Of a stretch of DNA of 36,589 nucleotides, positions 34,969 to 36,589 are shown piece after piece. The stretch is from Saprospiraceae bacterium (GTDB lineage Bacteria; Bacteroidota; Bacteroidia; Chitinophagales; Saprospiraceae): NCBI GenBank assembly GCA_021299835.1, contig JAJTER010000087.1, positions 1 through 36,589 of the forward strand. The letters run 5' to 3'. Under the pieces are notes generated by a model. It had not been told where the DNA came from. It did no database searches and saw only the letters and a list, made by a program, of their open reading frames with translations. Position 1 is the first letter of the stretch. Each line of letters opens with the position of its first letter. Position numbers and translations under genes: made by a program.

Positions 34969-36276
34969 ATGAAATGGCTACCTCTACTTTTACTTTGCAT
35001 TTTACCACATATAACGCAATCTATGCATAAATTTCCACCTGAATTTTTATGGGGTACCGCCGCTTCGGCCTATCAGACAGAAGGTAATAATATCAATAAC
35101 GATTGGTACCATTACGAGCAAATAGAGTCTAAAAAACCTGAAAATAAGAGAAAATTAGCTGGAATTTGTGGTCAGGCAACCATGCAATGGCAAAATTATG
35201 AACAAGATTACGATTTAGCTCAAAAAATGGGCGTAAAAATTCATCGACTTTCCATAGAATGGTCCCGCATTTTTCCAACCCCTGACAAACCCGATGAAGA
35301 AGCATTAGCCATTTATAAAAAACAATTGGTCAGTCTTCACCAACGAGGTATAAAAACCATGGTTTGTCTTCACCATTTTACCATCCCCATCTGGGTACTG
35401 CAAAAAGGAGGCTTCCTGAACAGAGAATATTTTCTAAAGCAATTTCAACAATATCTGGAAGTTGTCATTCCCTATCTTGCCGATGAGGTCGATTATTGGC
35501 TACCGATTAATGAGCCCAACATAGTACCTTCTGCATCCTATCTGATAGGAATGTTTCCCCCTTATAAAAAAAATATTTTCCAATACCTGAGAGTTTATCG
35601 GCTGATGATTGAAATGCATGCTGCTGCGTATCATGTGATTAAAAAACACGATAAGCAAGCGCCCGTTGGCGTCGCTTTCGCGTACATGCACTTTCAACCG
35701 TTCAATGCAAAGAATAAATGGCAACAATTCTTAAGTTATTTGTCTGACAAATGGGCAAACAGGATTTTCTTTGAAGCCGTTGTCAACGGACGTTGGTCAT
35801 TTCCCCTTGGTTGGGGAGGTGCCGCACCTGAAGTTAAAGGGACCCTCGATTTCACTGGATTAAATTACTATACAACGCTCTATTTGAAAAATACAGGCCC
35901 GGTACCTTTCAAAAAAGGGGATGTGATAACAGATATGGGTTGGGTCGTTTATCCTAAAGGGATCTATGCCATTCTACATCAGCTATTTAAAATAACAAAT
36001 AAGCCAATTATTGTTACTGAAAATGGCACTGCTACAACAGAAGAATCGTTCCGGATTGATTATTATAAAAGTCATTTAACTGAAATTCATAAGGCTATGT
36101 CGGAAGGAGTACCTGTGAAGGGATATATGGCCTGGAGCCTGACCGATAATTATGAATGGCAACATGCTTATTCCAAAAAATTCGGATTAATTTCTATTGA
36201 TCCTATTTCTATGGAAAGAACCTTGAAAAAAAGTGGCTGGTGGTACAAGGAAGTGATTGAAAATAATGGATTTTAA
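34969..36276 (+). CDS. Family 1 glycoside hydrolase (beta-glucosidase type)
   Basis: A 435-residue GH1 enzyme with an N-terminal signal peptide (LPLLLLCILPHITQS). The family opening FPPEFLWGTAASAYQTEG is followed by IEWSRIFP, the acid/base motif NEP (E182), FTGLNYYT, the nucleophile motif TENG (E351) and YMAWSLTDNYEW. GH1 members cleave beta-glucosides, galactosides or related linkages. Export is uncommon for GH1 and points to a periplasmic or envelope role, perhaps trimming oligosaccharides outside the cytoplasm. Both catalytic glutamates are present. Substrate specificity cannot be read from the motifs. Confidence 0.92.
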   Translation: MKWLPLLLLCILPHITQSMHKFPPEFLWGTAASAYQTEGNNINNDWYHYEQIESKKPENKRKLAGICGQATMQWQNYEQDYDLAQKMGVKIHRLSIEWSRIFPTPDKPDEEALAIYKKQLVSLHQRGIKTMVCLHHFTIPIWVLQKGGFLNREYFLKQFQQYLEVVIPYLADEVDYWLPINEPNIVPSASYLIGMFPPYKKNIFQYLRVYRLMIEMHAAAYHVIKKHDKQAPVGVAFAYMHFQPFNAKNKWQQFLSYLSDKWANRIFFEAVVNGRWSFPLGWGGAAPEVKGTLDFTGLNYYTTLYLKNTGPVPFKKGDVITDMGWVVYPKGIYAILHQLFKITNKPIIVTENGTATTEESFRIDYYKSHLTEIHKAMSEGVPVKGYMAWSLTDNYEWQHAYSKKFGLISIDPISMERTLKKSGWWYKEVIENNGF

Positions 36277-36278
36277 GT

Positions 36279-36589
36279 AACGAAGAGGACGGGACTATGC
36301 CCCTTGTAAGTTTATACGAAATAATCCATTTACGAATAAACACCCAGTCGTCGGTGGAAATGATACGCGCGGCAGCCACTGGTTTTGAATCAGGATTTAC
36401 AGGATGTACGGGGTAACTATAACGTCGTTGGTTGACATGGGAAGATTATTATTAAACGGTGTCATCATTTCCCGGCTTTTCGCCGATGCGTAACGCATCG
36501 GCGAAAAGAAGTGTAAAAAGTAACCCTCTACAAATAAAAACTATACCCAAACCGAAGACGTTCACTGTAATCCTCAAAATCTTGTAAAT
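36279..36589 (+). mobile_element. Composite palindromic repeat, copy E, cut by window end
   Basis: It starts three bases after the GH1 stop codon: ACGAAGAGGACGGGACTATG, then CCCAGTCGTCGGTGGAAATG, the arm GGTTTTGAATCAGGATTTAC (about 36383), the central hairpin with 16-bp arms at 36476-36508, and the right arm running to the window end. It has the same orientation as B and C. It fills the last 313 bases; no gene is present. Confidence 0.8.

Overview
The window most likely comes from a member of the Bacteroidota, probably Saprospiria or a relative. This is inferred from the AT-rich sequence, promoter-like TTTG / TAnnTTTG boxes, a secreted nuclease ending in a probable type IX secretion sorting domain, DUF6922 and AbiEii-type genes, a HEPN-tailed siroheme reductase, and dense interspersed repeats. 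I saw no rRNA, tRNA or CRISPR array. Most genes lie on the minus strand.

Region 1 (1-10.9 kb) looks like a surface-polysaccharide locus invaded by toxin-antitoxin and nuclease genes. The polysaccharide genes are a partial SIS-family sugar isomerase, a PglK-like ABC flippase that has lost its H-loop, and a WlbA-like sugar dehydrogenase that has lost its C-terminus. Between the last two lie an orphan HicB, a broken HTH-nucleotidyltransferase gene, two paralogous copies of an AbiEii-like/DUF6922/HEPT block, an intact MntA-HepT pair, an orphan MNT gene, and two AAA-ATPase-like proteins. One of those ATPases keeps its PD-(D/E)XK nuclease and one has lost it. Both AbiEii genes are destroyed while both DUF6922 partners remain open.

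Region 2 (10.9-23.6 kb) is mostly housekeeping. A siroheme operon (sulfite/nitrite reductase, uroporphyrinogen-III methyltransferase, precorrin-2 dehydrogenase) is followed by a large secreted exo/endonuclease, an OmpA-type protein with a frameshift, a CDF metal exporter, two tandem Uma2 nuclease-fold genes, an SPFH membrane protein coupled to a ribbon-helix-helix protein, a cupin and a NagX-like membrane protein.

Region 3 (23.6-36.6 kb) is carved up by four copies of a roughly 0.35-0.5 kb palindromic composite repeat. Two direct copies bracket a single ATPase-nuclease gene. The rest is a MoxR ATPase/DUF5682 pair, a MacB/LolCDE-like ABC system with a His-rich but broken permease and a DUF3299-like partner, a lipoprotein, a gamma-glutamyltransferase and a GH1 glycosidase.

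Two things stand out. The first is the repeat family, whose central hairpin shows one compensatory base-pair change. The second is the number of genes broken by short internal deletions, nonsense codons or frameshifts, concentrated in the toxin/nuclease region. Individual frameshifts could be sequencing errors, but the deletions and paired nonsense codons are hard to explain that way.
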